45,948 nt of DNA from positions 1 to 45,948 of the forward strand of contig CALKUS010000053.1 in assembly GCA_937996755.1 (NCBI GenBank). The letters are read 5' to 3'. The DNA comes from an uncultured Pseudomonadota bacterium (lineage in GTDB: Bacteria; Pseudomonadota; Gammaproteobacteria; Xanthomonadales; Ahniellaceae). The notes beneath the pieces are model-generated. The model saw nothing but the letters and a program-made list of their open reading frames with translations, ran no database searches and was not told the DNA's origin. Shown here piece by piece: positions 38,587 through 45,948 of this stretch; the stretch's first letter is position 1, and each line of letters begins with the position of its first letter. The translations under genes and the position numbers were made by a program.

Positions 38587-39357
38587 ATGAAGCGACTGCA
38601 GGGCAAGGTGGTGGTGGTGACGGGTGCGGGCAAGGGCATCGGCCTCGCCTGCGCGTGGCGCATGGCCGGCGAGGGCGCCGACGTGGTGCTTGCCGACGTC
38701 GACGACGCGGCGGGCTCTGCCGTCGTGCGCGAGATGGCGGCCGCCGAGCTGTCGGTGCGCTGGGTGCGCTGCGACGTGGCGCGCGAAGCGGACGTGGCCG
38801 CGCTGATGCAGGCGACGGTCGATGCATTCGGCCGGCTCGACGTGGTCGTGAACAATGCCGGCATCGCCGGCCCCGACAAGCCGACGCACGAATTGACGGA
38901 AGCGGAATGGGACCGCGTGCAGGCGGTCAACGTGAAGGGCGTGTTCTTCGCGACCAAGCATGCGATCCCGCACCTGCGCCGCGCGGGCGGCGGCAGCATC
39001 GTGAACCTGTCGTCGATCTACGGCCTGGTGGGCGCGCCGGACGTCCCGCCGTACCACGCGTCGAAGGGCGCGGTGCGGCTGATGACGAAGACCGACGCGC
39101 TGCTGTACGCGGCCGATCGCATCCGCGTGAATTCGATCCACCCCGGGTTCATCTGGACGCCGATGGTGGACGGCTTCCTCGCCGCGCACGGGCCCGTGAC
39201 CGAGCAGGCGAAGGCCGCGGTCGGCGCGTTGCACCCGCTCGGCCACATGGGCGAGCCGGACGACATCGCCTGGGCCGTGGTCTACCTCGCGAGCGACGAG
39301 GCGAAGTTCGTCACCGGCGCGGAGCTGGTGGTGGACGGCGGCTACACCTGCCGCTGA
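38587..39357 (+). CDS. Short-chain dehydrogenase/reductase
   Basis: This 256-residue classical SDR has the nucleotide-binding TGAGKGIG (12-19), Asp37 after the second strand (ADVDDAAG) that favours NAD(H) over NADP(H), NNAG at 89-92, and the catalytic set Ser143, Tyr156 and Lys160. PGFIWTPMVDGF and the C-terminal GAELVVDGGYTCR are standard. The substrate cannot be inferred; family members of this length include 3-alpha/20-beta-hydroxysteroid, cyclopentanol and glucose dehydrogenases. It is a single gene behind an FNR box, so a role in anaerobic redox balance is plausible. Its last 16 nt overlap the end of the convergent small membrane protein gene. Confidence 0.87.
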   Translation: MKRLQGKVVVVTGAGKGIGLACAWRMAGEGADVVLADVDDAAGSAVVREMAAAELSVRWVRCDVAREADVAALMQATVDAFGRLDVVVNNAGIAGPDKPTHELTEAEWDRVQAVNVKGVFFATKHAIPHLRRAGGGSIVNLSSIYGLVGAPDVPPYHASKGAVRLMTKTDALLYAADRIRVNSIHPGFIWTPMVDGFLAAHGPVTEQAKAAVGALHPLGHMGEPDDIAWAVVYLASDEAKFVTGAELVVDGGYTCR

Positions 39358-39620
39358 GGCGATTCGTCGACGATGCGCAGCTCGATCGGCACGCGGGCGA
39401 GCCGCGCGAGCGCCGCGTGGCGCTGGCGCAGGTCACGGCGCTCGTAGATCAACGCTTCGACCGGCCGCCACAGCGCAACCCAGCCGAGGATCAGCAGGCC
39501 CTCGGCGAGCACCGCCACGATGCGCGCCGGATCCGCGAACGGCAGCAACACCTCGCGCAGCGCGAGCGCCGCGAGCAGCGCGATCGTGCCGCCGACCATC
39601 GCGCGACGCCCCAGGCGCAT
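39342..39620 (-). CDS. Small two-helix membrane protein
   Basis: This 92-residue protein has hydrophobic helices at about 9-26 and 36-50, then a basic cytoplasmic tail with ALWRPVEALIYERRDLRQRH and RVPIELRIVDES. The WRPVE-IYERR pattern recalls small membrane proteins found beside stress genes in proteobacteria. Upstream in-frame sequence (to 39725) also looks coding (AALAERRYRLRMRLG) but has no ATG, GTG or TTG, so the true start may be a CTG or the 5' end may be lost. ATG at 39620 is used with low certainty. It overlaps the SDR gene end by 16 nt on the opposite strand. Function unknown. Confidence 0.55.
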   Translation of the reverse strand: MRLGRRAMVGGTIALLAALALREVLLPFADPARIVAVLAEGLLILGWVALWRPVEALIYERRDLRQRHAALARLARVPIELRIVDESPQRQV

Positions 39621-39746
39621 GCGCAGGCGGTAGCGTCGCTCGGCCAGTGCAGCACGCCGAGCTTGCGTACGCAGAGCACGTCGAGCGGCGCGCCCAGCGC
39701 GGACGCGCGCGGTGGGCCCAGACTAGGCGGCGGCCGGCGCGACGAA

Positions 39747-39760
39747 TTGACCGGCGTCAA
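39747..39760 (+). promoter_or_regulatory. FNR/DNR box of the 100-residue protein gene
   Basis: TTGAC-CGGC-GTCAA has perfect half sites. GATGAT (39782-39787) is the -10 after 21 nt, with the predicted start near 39795 and GGAG at 39802-39805 before the ATG at 39814. Confidence 0.85.
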
Positions 39761-39813
39761 GGCGGCGGCGGCCGCGCGCGCGATGATGCCGGCAGGCACG
39801 GTGGAGAACCGAC

Positions 39814-40116
39814 ATGACGCGCAAGCAACTGATCGACGACTGGCTGGCGCAACGGCTCGAGACGCTCCGTCCGGGCTGGCGCGGCCGGCTGTTGCTGACG
39901 GTGCCGGAAGAGGTGTCGTTCGAGCACGCGCACGACGAGCTGGTGGGCACGGTCGAAGGCGATCCGCAGCTGGAGCGCGATACCGACAGCGGCGAGCTGC
40001 TGGATGCGGAGATCACGTTCTGCACCAACTGGCGCGACGGCGCGTTCGTGCCGATGGCCGGCGAGACGCGCGTCACGATCTGCCTGTCGCAGGTCGAGGA
40101 CATGCAGCCGCTGTGA
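39814..40116 (+). CDS. Conserved-looking hypothetical protein, 100 residues
   Basis: This acidic, soluble protein starts MTRKQLIDDWLAQRLETL and continues with LLLTVPEEVSFEHAHDELVGTV, a DGELLD-like loop and a strand-rich C-terminal half ending SQVEDMQPL. One cysteine (FCTNW) and two histidines are present, with no known motif. There is no signal peptide or membrane segment. The reading frame has good third-position GC, a Shine-Dalgarno GGAG and a perfect FNR box upstream, so it is a real gene. It lies 49 nt before the beta-CASP nuclease gene and is probably co-transcribed with it. I do not recognise the family. Confidence 0.7.
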   Translation: MTRKQLIDDWLAQRLETLRPGWRGRLLLTVPEEVSFEHAHDELVGTVEGDPQLERDTDSGELLDAEITFCTNWRDGAFVPMAGETRVTICLSQVEDMQPL

Positions 40117-40165
40117 ACGCGGCGTAGCCGCTGCACCGACCGCGAAAACGCGCGAGGATGGCGCC

Positions 40166-41557
40166 ATGGCTCCCACCCTGACGTTCCTCGGCGCGAATGC
40201 CACGGTCACCGGCAGCCGCCACCTCGTCGAGCACGAGGGCCGGCGCATGCTGGTGGATTGCGGCATGTTCCAGGGTTACAAGCAGCTGCGGCTGCGCAAC
40301 TGGGCCGCGCCGCCGTTCGACCCGCGCACGCTGGATGCCGTCGTGCTCACGCACGCGCACATCGACCATTCCGGCTGGCTGCCGCGGCTCGTGGCGCTCG
40401 GCTTCCGCGGGCCGATCCACGCGACTGCGGGCACGGCCGACCTCTGCGGCATCCTGCTGCCCGATGCCGCGCGGCTGCAGGAAGAAGACGCGCAGTTCGC
40501 CAACCAGGGCGGCTTCTCGCGCCACCATCCGGCGCTGCCGCTCTACACCGAAGCCGACGCGCGCGCGTGCCTCACGCAGCTGCGCGTCGTGGACTTCGGC
40601 CGGCCGTTCGCGCCGCTGCCCGGGCTCACGGCGACGCTGCAGCGCGCCGGGCACCTGCTCGGTGCCGCGTCGGTGCGACTCGCGCACGAAGGCGGCGCCG
40701 TGCTGTTCAGCGGCGACCTCGGGCGGCGCAACGACCCGATCATGCCGGCGCCCGCGCCGGTGGACGGCGCCGACGTGATCGTCGTGGAGTCCACCTACGG
40801 CGACCGCACGCATCCGACGCTGTCGCCCGAAGACGAGCTCGCGCCGGTGCTCGCGCGCGTCGCGGCGCGCGGCGGCATCGCCGTGGTGCCGACGTTCGCG
40901 GTCGGTCGCGCGCAGGCGCTGCTGCTGACGCTCGCGCGGCTCAAGGCCGCGCAGCGCATTCCCGACGTGCCCGTGTACCTCGACAGCCCGATGGCGGTGG
41001 ACGCCACCGGACTGTACCTGCGGCATCGCGCCGAGCATCGCCTGGACGAGGCGCAGTGCGCGCAGATGCGCGACGCCGCCGTGCTCGTGCGCGATGCGGA
41101 TACGTCGCGCGCGCTGGTGCGCCGGCGCGGGCCGATGATCGTGCTGGCCGCGAGCGGCATGGCCACGGGCGGGCGCGTGCTGCACCACCTCGCGGCGCAT
41201 GCCGGCGAACCGCGCAACGCGATCGTCCTCACCGGCTACCAGGCCGGCGGCACGCGCGGGGCGTCGCTCGCGTCGGGAGCGCGCAGCTTGCGCATACACG
41301 GGCGCGACGTCGACGTGCGCGCCGAGGTGGTCCAGGTGGGTGCATTGTCGGCGCATGCCGACGCGGACGAGCTGCTCGCGTGGCTCGCCACGGCGTCGCG
41401 GCCGCCGCGGCTGGTGGCCGTGACGCACGGCGAGCCGGAGGCCGCGGAGGCATTGCGCCGGCGCATCGTCCACGAGCTGGGCTGGGACGCGACCGTGCCG
41501 GAGTTCGCGTCCACGCTGGACCTGGGGGGCGAGGCGTCGGCCGGGTCGCTCCGCTGA
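40166..41557 (+). CDS. Metallo-beta-lactamase/beta-CASP RNA-processing nuclease
   Basis: This 463-residue protein is of the CPSF73/Ysh1-like MBL type. The zinc motif HAHIDH is at 63-68 (His63, His65, Asp67, His68), with GHLLGAASVRL and LFSGDLGRRNDPI supplying further ligands. A beta-CASP domain follows (VPVYLDSPMAVDATGLY, IVLAASGMATGGRVLHHL), then the C-terminal ALSAHADADEL and VTHGEPEAA motifs. It should act as an endo- or 5'-exoribonuclease in the cytoplasm. ATG at 40166 is preferred with GAGGA ahead; the out-of-frame ATG at 40158 is not used. A promoter-like TATACT overlaps its 3' end. Co-expression with the 100-residue protein under an FNR box is inferred. Confidence 0.88.
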   Translation: MAPTLTFLGANATVTGSRHLVEHEGRRMLVDCGMFQGYKQLRLRNWAAPPFDPRTLDAVVLTHAHIDHSGWLPRLVALGFRGPIHATAGTADLCGILLPDAARLQEEDAQFANQGGFSRHHPALPLYTEADARACLTQLRVVDFGRPFAPLPGLTATLQRAGHLLGAASVRLAHEGGAVLFSGDLGRRNDPIMPAPAPVDGADVIVVESTYGDRTHPTLSPEDELAPVLARVAARGGIAVVPTFAVGRAQALLLTLARLKAAQRIPDVPVYLDSPMAVDATGLYLRHRAEHRLDEAQCAQMRDAAVLVRDADTSRALVRRRGPMIVLAASGMATGGRVLHHLAAHAGEPRNAIVLTGYQAGGTRGASLASGARSLRIHGRDVDVRAEVVQVGALSAHADADELLAWLATASRPPRLVAVTHGEPEAAEALRRRIVHELGWDATVPEFASTLDLGGEASAGSLR

Positions 41558-41559
41558 CC

Positions 41560-41565
41560 TATACT
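41560..41565 (+). promoter_or_regulatory. Possible -10 element of the OmpR-type regulator gene
   Basis: TATACT lies 2 nt after the stop of the nuclease gene and 29 nt before the ATG at 41595. It is AT-rich against the background. No convincing -35 or FNR box is present, so an ECF or activator-dependent promoter is possible. Confidence 0.35.
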
Positions 41566-41594
41566 CGTCGCGGATCGATCGCTTGCGGGTGCCC

Positions 41595-42335
41595 ATGGTC
41601 TCGAGTCCGGAGCCCGGAGCTGCGCACCTGCTCGTCGTCGACGACGAGGACGACGTGCGCGAGCTGCTCCGGCGCTATTTCGAGGGACAGCGCTTCCGCG
41701 TCAGTGGCGCGGCGGACGGTGCCGCGCTGCGCGCTGCGATCGCGGCCGGCGGCGTCGACCTCGTGCTGCTCGACCTCGGGCTGCCCGGCGAGGACGGGCT
41801 CGCGCTCATGCACTGGTTGCGCGAGCACTGGCGCGGGCCGGTGGTCATCGTGACCGGCCGCGGCGACACCGTCGATCGCGTGGTCGGCCTCGAGCTCGGC
41901 GCGGACGACTACGTGACCAAGCCGTTCGAGCTGCGCGAGCTGCTCGCACGCGTGCGCAGCGTCCTGCGCCGCAGCGCGCCGCCCGTGGCCGCGCCGGAAC
42001 CCGCACGCGCCGCCGGCAACCGCCTCGCGTTCGCCGACCTCGTGCTCGACCTCGACGCGCGCGCGCTCCGCACGGCCGACGGCCGCGACGTCGCGTTGAC
42101 GTCCGGCGAATTCGACCTGCTCGCGGTGCTCGCGGGCGCGCCGCAGCGCGTGTTGTCGCGCGACCAGCTGATGAGCGCGCTGCACGGGCGCGAGGCCGGT
42201 CCGTACGATCGCGCGATCGACGTGCAGGTGGCGCGGCTGCGCCGCAAGGTCGAAGCCGACCCCGACAACCCCGTGTTGATCAAGTCGGTGCGCGGCGCGG
42301 GTTACGTGTTCGCAGCGCCGGTGCGGCGCGCATGA
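41595..42335 (+). CDS. OmpR/PhoB-family response regulator
   Basis: This 246-residue regulator has a receiver domain with the acidic pocket DDEDD near 16-20, Asp60 in LLDLGLP, and Lys109 in VTKPF. A winged-helix domain ends with DVQVARLRRKVE and VRGAGYVFAAPV. A short proline/alanine linker (about 130-145) separates them. The ATG at 41595 is chosen; TTG at 41583 would add only four residues (LRVP). It is coupled to the PAS kinase gene by a 4-nt overlap (ATGA), which makes the pair a two-component system. Target genes cannot be read from this window. Confidence 0.9.
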   Translation: MVSSPEPGAAHLLVVDDEDDVRELLRRYFEGQRFRVSGAADGAALRAAIAAGGVDLVLLDLGLPGEDGLALMHWLREHWRGPVVIVTGRGDTVDRVVGLELGADDYVTKPFELRELLARVRSVLRRSAPPVAAPEPARAAGNRLAFADLVLDLDARALRTADGRDVALTSGEFDLLAVLAGAPQRVLSRDQLMSALHGREAGPYDRAIDVQVARLRRKVEADPDNPVLIKSVRGAGYVFAAPVRRA

Positions 42336-44314
42336 CGATGACCCCCGACCTCGAGCTCTATCGCGCGCTGTTCGACACCGCGCCCGATGCGATGATCGTC
42401 GCCGCGCGCGACGGCAGCATCGTGCTCGCCAACCCGCAGGCCGCGCGGCTGTTCGGCTACGACGGCATCGGCGACCTCGTCGGCGCGCCGGTGGAAATGC
42501 TGATGCCGGCCGAGGTGCACGCCGCGCATCGCCACCATCGCACACGCTACATGGACACGCCGCGCGTACGCCCGATGGGTGCCGGGCAGGAGCTCGTGGG
42601 GCGCCGCCGCGACGGCTCGCAGTTCCCGGTCGAGATCGCGCTCTCGCCGATCCGCACGAGCGACGCGTCGTACTTCGTCGCCTCGATCCGCGACATCTCG
42701 GAGACACAGCGCGCACGCCAGGCGCTCGCGCGCGCGCACTACGACACCGCGCTCGCGCAGGCCAGCCAGCTCGCGCTGCAGGCACCGCTCGAGAACACGC
42801 TGGAACGCGTGCCGCCGCTGCTCGCGGCGGCGCTCGACGTGGACGCCGTCGTGATCGTGTTCGGCTTCGGCGCGCGCGCCGAGCTCGCCGTGCGCGCGGC
42901 GCACGGGATCGCGCCGGCCGAGCTGGACGGCGTGCTGGACGCGTTGTCCGAGCTGTCGGCGGACGCGCCGCGCGGCACGTTGCCGCTCGCCCTCCCACCC
43001 GGATCGGGTTTCGCGTCGGGTCGCGCGGCGCGCCTGCTGGACGTGGCGCAGCCGATGGGCGCGGTCATCGCGCTGTCGCGATCGCCGCGCGAGCTCGACC
43101 GCGACGCGCGGCACTTCCTGCAGCAGGCCGCGGACGTGCTCGCTTCCACGACGCAGCGCCATCGCTCGCAGGAACAGCTTGCGCACGCGCAGCGGCTCGA
43201 TGCCGTGGGCCAGCTCACCGGCGGCGTCGCGCACGATTTCAACAACCTGCTGACCGTGATCTCCGGCAACCTGCAGCTGCTGGAGGCGCAATTGCCGCCC
43301 GGTGGCGAGGAAGGCGAGGTGATCGCGAGCGCGCTGCGCGCGGTCGGCCGCGGCGCCGAGCTCACCCGCAAGCTGCTCGCGTTCGCGCGGCGGCAGCGCC
43401 TGTCGCCGCGCGCGATCGCGCCGCAGCAGCTGCTGGCCGACGTCGGACTCATGCTGCGCCGCACGCTGGGCGAGCAGGTCGACCTGTCGATCCAGTGCGC
43501 CGCGGACGTCGGCGCGGTCTATGCCGATCCCGCGCAGCTCGACACCGCGCTCGTCAATCTCGCGCTGAACGCGCGCGACGCGATGCCACGCGGTGGCCGC
43601 CTCGAGATCAGCGTGCGGCGAGAAACGTTCGAGGCGGCCGAGGACGTGGACACGCGGCCCGGCGACTACGTGGTCTTCGCGGTCGCCGACACCGGGCTCG
43701 GCATGTCGCCGGAAGTGCAGGCGCGCGCGTTCGAGCCGTTCTTCACGACGAAGGAGCACGGCAAGGGCAGCGGGCTCGGGCTGTCGATGGTCTACGGATT
43801 CGTGAAGCAGTCCGGCGGCCGGCTGGCGGTCGACAGCCGGCTCGGCTACGGCACGCGCATCGAGCTGTTCCTGCCCGGCGCCGCGTCGCCGGACGGCGCT
43901 GCGCCGGTGGCATCGAGCGGTGCCGCGCAGCGCGGCAACGAGCGCGTGCTCGTGGTCGAGGACGAGCCCGAAGTGCGCGGCATCGCGCTCGCGTTCCTGC
44001 GCTCGCTGGGCTATGCCACGGTCGCCGCGGCGAACGCCGACGATGCGCTCGCGCTGCTGCGCGCCGATGCGGCGATCGACGTCCTGTTCAGCGACGTCGT
44101 GCTCGGCTCCGGCGCGAATGGCGGCGAGCTCGCGCGCGCCGCGCAGGGCCTGCGGCCCGGCCTGCCGGTGCTGCTCACTTCGGGCTATGAACGGCCGGAC
44201 GGCGCCGGCGGCGAGCTGCCCGGCGCGGAGTTCCCGCTGTTGCGCAAACCGTATCGGCGCGAGGAGCTCGCGGAAGCGTTGCGCCGCGTGCTCGGTGCGA
44301 GGCCCCAGGGCTGA
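42332..44314 (+). CDS. PAS-domain histidine kinase with C-terminal receiver
   Basis: This 660-residue cytoplasmic hybrid kinase has an N-terminal PAS domain (about 6-130, ANPQAARLFGY) and a GAF-like middle (about 150-275). HisKA follows with His301 in GGVAHDFNNLLTVI, then an ATPase domain with NLALNARDAMP, DTGLGMS and GSGLGLSMVYGF, and a C-terminal receiver with Asp588 in LFSDVVLG. The receiver region has DEPEVRG for the acidic pocket. This plan is common in FixL-like and oxygen or redox kinases, but no heme-binding residue is identified in the PAS domain by eye. It is coupled to the OmpR-type regulator upstream. Confidence 0.88.
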   Translation: MTMTPDLELYRALFDTAPDAMIVAARDGSIVLANPQAARLFGYDGIGDLVGAPVEMLMPAEVHAAHRHHRTRYMDTPRVRPMGAGQELVGRRRDGSQFPVEIALSPIRTSDASYFVASIRDISETQRARQALARAHYDTALAQASQLALQAPLENTLERVPPLLAAALDVDAVVIVFGFGARAELAVRAAHGIAPAELDGVLDALSELSADAPRGTLPLALPPGSGFASGRAARLLDVAQPMGAVIALSRSPRELDRDARHFLQQAADVLASTTQRHRSQEQLAHAQRLDAVGQLTGGVAHDFNNLLTVISGNLQLLEAQLPPGGEEGEVIASALRAVGRGAELTRKLLAFARRQRLSPRAIAPQQLLADVGLMLRRTLGEQVDLSIQCAADVGAVYADPAQLDTALVNLALNARDAMPRGGRLEISVRRETFEAAEDVDTRPGDYVVFAVADTGLGMSPEVQARAFEPFFTTKEHGKGSGLGLSMVYGFVKQSGGRLAVDSRLGYGTRIELFLPGAASPDGAAPVASSGAAQRGNERVLVVEDEPEVRGIALAFLRSLGYATVAAANADDALALLRADAAIDVLFSDVVLGSGANGGELARAAQGLRPGLPVLLTSGYERPDGAGGELPGAEFPLLRKPYRREELAEALRRVLGARPQG

Positions 44315-44433
44315 GAGCGGCAGGCCGGTCGTGCCTTGGGGGGTCGGGGGAGCCGACCGGCTCGTGCGGGGAGCGGACGAGCCTGGACTCGATCGGTGGA
44401 TCCTGCGGCTCCCAGTCCTGGTGCCTCGCGATT

Positions 44434-45150
44434 TCAGTGCGTGCGGGCCGGCTCGGCGACGAGCGCGCGCAGCCCTGCCACGTCGACGATGCGCACGTCG
44501 CGGCGCTCGACCGCGATGAAGCCGCGTTCCGACAGCGAGGTCATCGCGCGGGTCACGGTTTCCAGCTTCAGGCCGAGGAAGCTGCCGATTTCGGCGCGCG
44601 TGGCGCGCAGCATGAAGTGCGTCGCCGAATAGCCGCGCGACAGCTGGCGCTGGCCGAGGTCGAGCAGCCACTGCGCGACGCGCTGTTCGGCGCCGAGCGT
44701 CGCCGTCGCGAGCATCCACTCGCGCTCGACGCGGATGTCGTTCGCGAGCGTCGCGGCCAGGCCGTGCGCGAGCTGCGGCACGCGGTCGCAGGCCGCGAGC
44801 AGCGCGGTCAGCGGCACTTCCCAGACCTCGCCGTCCTCCAGCGCGATCGCGTCGCCGGTGTGCGTCTGCCGGCCGAGCGCGTCGGCGCCGAGCAGGTCGC
44901 CGCGCATCGCGAAGCCGGTCACGCGCTCGCGGCCGTCGGCCGAGGCGAGCACCGTTTTCGCGGTGCCGGCGTGCATCAGGAACAGAGCGTTCAGCGGCTG
45001 GCCGGCGCGGTGGATGAACTGCCCGGCGCGGACGCGGTGGCGCGCGAGCGGCAGGTGGCGCGCGAGCAGCGCGGCATCGAGGCCGGCGGGCGTGCGCGGC
45101 GGGAACGGCACGAGCTGCGCGTTGTTGACGACCTGGGCCAGGTTGCTCAT
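44434..45150 (-). CDS. Crp/Fnr-family regulator without iron-sulfur cysteines
   Basis: This 238-residue protein has the cyclic-nucleotide-binding fold (HRVRAGQFIHRAGQP, FLMHAGTAKTV, GDLLGADAL) and a C-terminal helix-turn-helix with RATRAEIGSFLGLKLETVTRAM. The E-xx-TR pattern is close to the E-xx-SR of FNR, so it likely reads TTGAC-type half sites. N-terminal cysteines are absent and only one cysteine (ACDRVP) is seen, so it is not an iron-sulfur FNR. DNR, NnrR or FixK-like proteins fit better, and DNR binds heme and NO in pseudomonads. It is monocistronic, convergent with the kinase gene, and divergent from the ribonucleotide-reductase-like gene. Confidence 0.85.
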   Translation of the reverse strand: MSNLAQVVNNAQLVPFPPRTPAGLDAALLARHLPLARHRVRAGQFIHRAGQPLNALFLMHAGTAKTVLASADGRERVTGFAMRGDLLGADALGRQTHTGDAIALEDGEVWEVPLTALLAACDRVPQLAHGLAATLANDIRVEREWMLATATLGAEQRVAQWLLDLGQRQLSRGYSATHFMLRATRAEIGSFLGLKLETVTRAMTSLSERGFIAVERRDVRIVDVAGLRALVAEPARTH

Positions 45151-45220
45151 CGGGTTGCTCCACACGCGTCGGGTTGACGGGGAGCGATGCTGGGCGCGCC
45201 GGGCAACCGCTTCGCCGCGC

Positions 45221-45250
45221 GTGCGCAACGGAATGTAACGGCGCGTAACA
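45221..45250 (-). promoter_or_regulatory. Three 10-bp-phased direct repeats upstream of the Crp/Fnr-type gene
   Basis: On the plus strand the three 10-mers GTGCGCAACG, GAATGTAACG and GCGCGTAACA each end in CAAC or TAAC followed by G or A, and sit exactly one helical turn apart. On the minus strand they read toward the regulator gene at 45150, 71 nt away. Such phased repeats suit an OmpR/PhoB-type activator. Confidence 0.45.
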
Positions 45251-45270
45251 CGGCCCGCTGGCGCAGCGAG

Positions 45271-45284
45271 TTGACGCCGGTCAA
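45271..45284 (+). promoter_or_regulatory. FNR/DNR box of the ribonucleotide-reductase-like gene
   Basis: TTGAC-GCCG-GTCAA has perfect half sites. GACAGT (45307-45312) follows after 22 nt, placing the start of transcription one or two bases before the ATG at 45320. Confidence 0.82.
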
Positions 45285-45319
45285 GAGGCAGGCGCGCGCG
45301 GGAGGCGACAGTGCGCGGC

Positions 45320-45948
45320 ATGCCCGCCGTGCTTTCCCCGTCCCGCGTCCGCCTGCCCGGCTTCCGCGACCCCGTCGCGGCCGAGGCCTGGGATGCCTGC
45401 TTCCGCTGGCGCGAGCACGGGCGCGTTCGCGACGTGACGGTCGCGGCGACCTGGGAACGCGTGGTCGCCGCGCTCGCGCGCGAAGCCGCCGGGCACGACA
45501 CGTTCGCGCGCGATCTGCAGGACGCGCTGACCTGGCTGCGCCTGTTGCCCGATCCGCGGCTGCTGGTCGCGCTCGGCACCGGCCGGCCGATCGATCCCGC
45601 GGCGTGCGCCGTCGTGGTGCTGAATGCCGCCGCGTTCGTGCGCGACCCGTTCGGACAACGCGCGCGGCTCGACCTGGCCGGCGTCGAGCACGCGGCCGGC
45701 CTCGCCGTGCGCCTGCTCGATCGCGCGCGCGCGCAGGCGGCCGGCACGCCGGCGCGGGCGCCGGTGCTGCGCATCGGGCTGATCGGGGTGTCCGACGCGC
45801 TGCAGCGGCTCGGCCTCGCCTACGACAGCGGCGCCGGCCGCGAGGAGGCCGTGCGCATCGCGGCAGGCCTCGCGCACGGTGCCCTCGAAGCATCGCTCGC
45901 CGCCGTGGCGGCGGGCGCGCCCGCGGTGCCGCGCGCCGCCGCGGCGCG
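45320..45948 (+). CDS. Ribonucleotide-reductase-like protein lacking the catalytic core (partial)
   Basis: The frame reads 209 residues and runs off the window. Residues 27-56 (CFRWREHGRVRDVTVAATWERVVAALA region) resemble the N-terminus of class II ribonucleotide reductases. Residues 97-196 resemble the segment after the active-site loop: VVLNAAAFV, AGLAVRLLDR, then RIGLIGVSDALQRLGLAYDS. In real enzymes some 300 residues with the catalytic cysteines lie between, and the NPCGE loop should precede the NxAAFV segment. Here only about 40 residues separate the two parts and the NPCGE position reads GTGRPIDPAA. It is therefore either a deletion derivative or a separate non-catalytic paralogue. ATG 45320 has no Shine-Dalgarno sequence. 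An FNR box precedes it. Confidence 0.5.
   Translation, partial: MPAVLSPSRVRLPGFRDPVAAEAWDACFRWREHGRVRDVTVAATWERVVAALAREAAGHDTFARDLQDALTWLRLLPDPRLLVALGTGRPIDPAACAVVVLNAAAFVRDPFGQRARLDLAGVEHAAGLAVRLLDRARAQAAGTPARAPVLRIGLIGVSDALQRLGLAYDSGAGREEAVRIAAGLAHGALEASLAAVAAGAPAVPRAAAA

Noticed and set aside
44344..44358. GTCGG...CCGAC hairpin between the convergent kinase and Crp/Fnr genes
   Set aside because: The stem is only 5 bp and no T tract follows on either strand, so I do not call a terminator.
45172..45176. TTGAC half site upstream of the Crp/Fnr-type gene
   Set aside because: No second half site GTCAA at the right spacing; a lone half site is expected by chance.

Overview
The window is GC-rich bacterial DNA, roughly 70 percent by eye, from a denitrifying proteobacterium. 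The FNR type, the MacB-like orphan permease under a PadR regulator, the class II copper nitrite reductase with a fused cytochrome c, and a secreted protein ending in LFRDGFD suggest Gammaproteobacteria of the Lysobacterales (Xanthomonadales) type. That placement is inference. No transposase, phage gene, CRISPR array or rRNA is visible. There is one tRNA gene, tRNA-Ile2 with anticodon CAT.

Layout. 1-412: C-terminal remnant of an enolase-superfamily (MR/MLE) gene with lower GC (63 percent over 1-360). 409-2340: sulfide module, with sulfide:quinone oxidoreductase and a DUF2892 membrane protein divergent from a BigR/SqrR-like ArsR repressor. 2428-5345: PadR regulator and MacB-like permease. 5347-5955: DUF442-type phosphatase lipoprotein and the tRNA. 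6144-8230: OmpR-type regulator and kinase. 8353-9798: secreted DUF5666-type protein. 9896-13594: large hybrid kinase. 13618-29472: denitrification island (HMA-like protein, hemN, fnr, porin, quinol-type nitric oxide reductase, nnrS, two PLP enzymes, DJ-1/PfpI protein, GlxA-type regulator, second HMA-like protein, SirB2-like protein, nirK, nirV, SCO). 29586-35564: hybrid kinase, CheR, CheB and REC-kinase operon. 35570-41557: diguanylate cyclase, cytochrome b561, STAS-like protein, SDR, small membrane protein, 100-residue unknown and beta-CASP nuclease. 41595-45150: OmpR regulator, PAS kinase with receiver, and a Crp/Fnr regulator without cysteines. 45320-45948: start of a ribonucleotide-reductase-like protein that appears to lack the catalytic core.

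The unifying signal is a set of ten FNR/DNR-type boxes (TTGAC-N4-GTCAA and close variants) at 13618, 16040, 17329, 25762, 26501, 37383, 38010, 38517, 39747 and 45271. In each, a weak -10-like hexamer follows 21-22 nt downstream in the direction of a gene, which fits class II activation. The regulon therefore reaches well beyond nitrite and NO reduction. It takes in two small HMA-fold proteins without the metal-binding CxxC, a diguanylate cyclase, cytochrome b561, an SDR, a 100-residue unknown, an RNA-processing nuclease and a degenerate ribonucleotide reductase. The window encodes one [4Fe-4S]-type FNR and one cysteine-poor Crp/Fnr protein that could read these boxes.

All assignments come from reading translations and motifs by eye. 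No alignment or database search was run.
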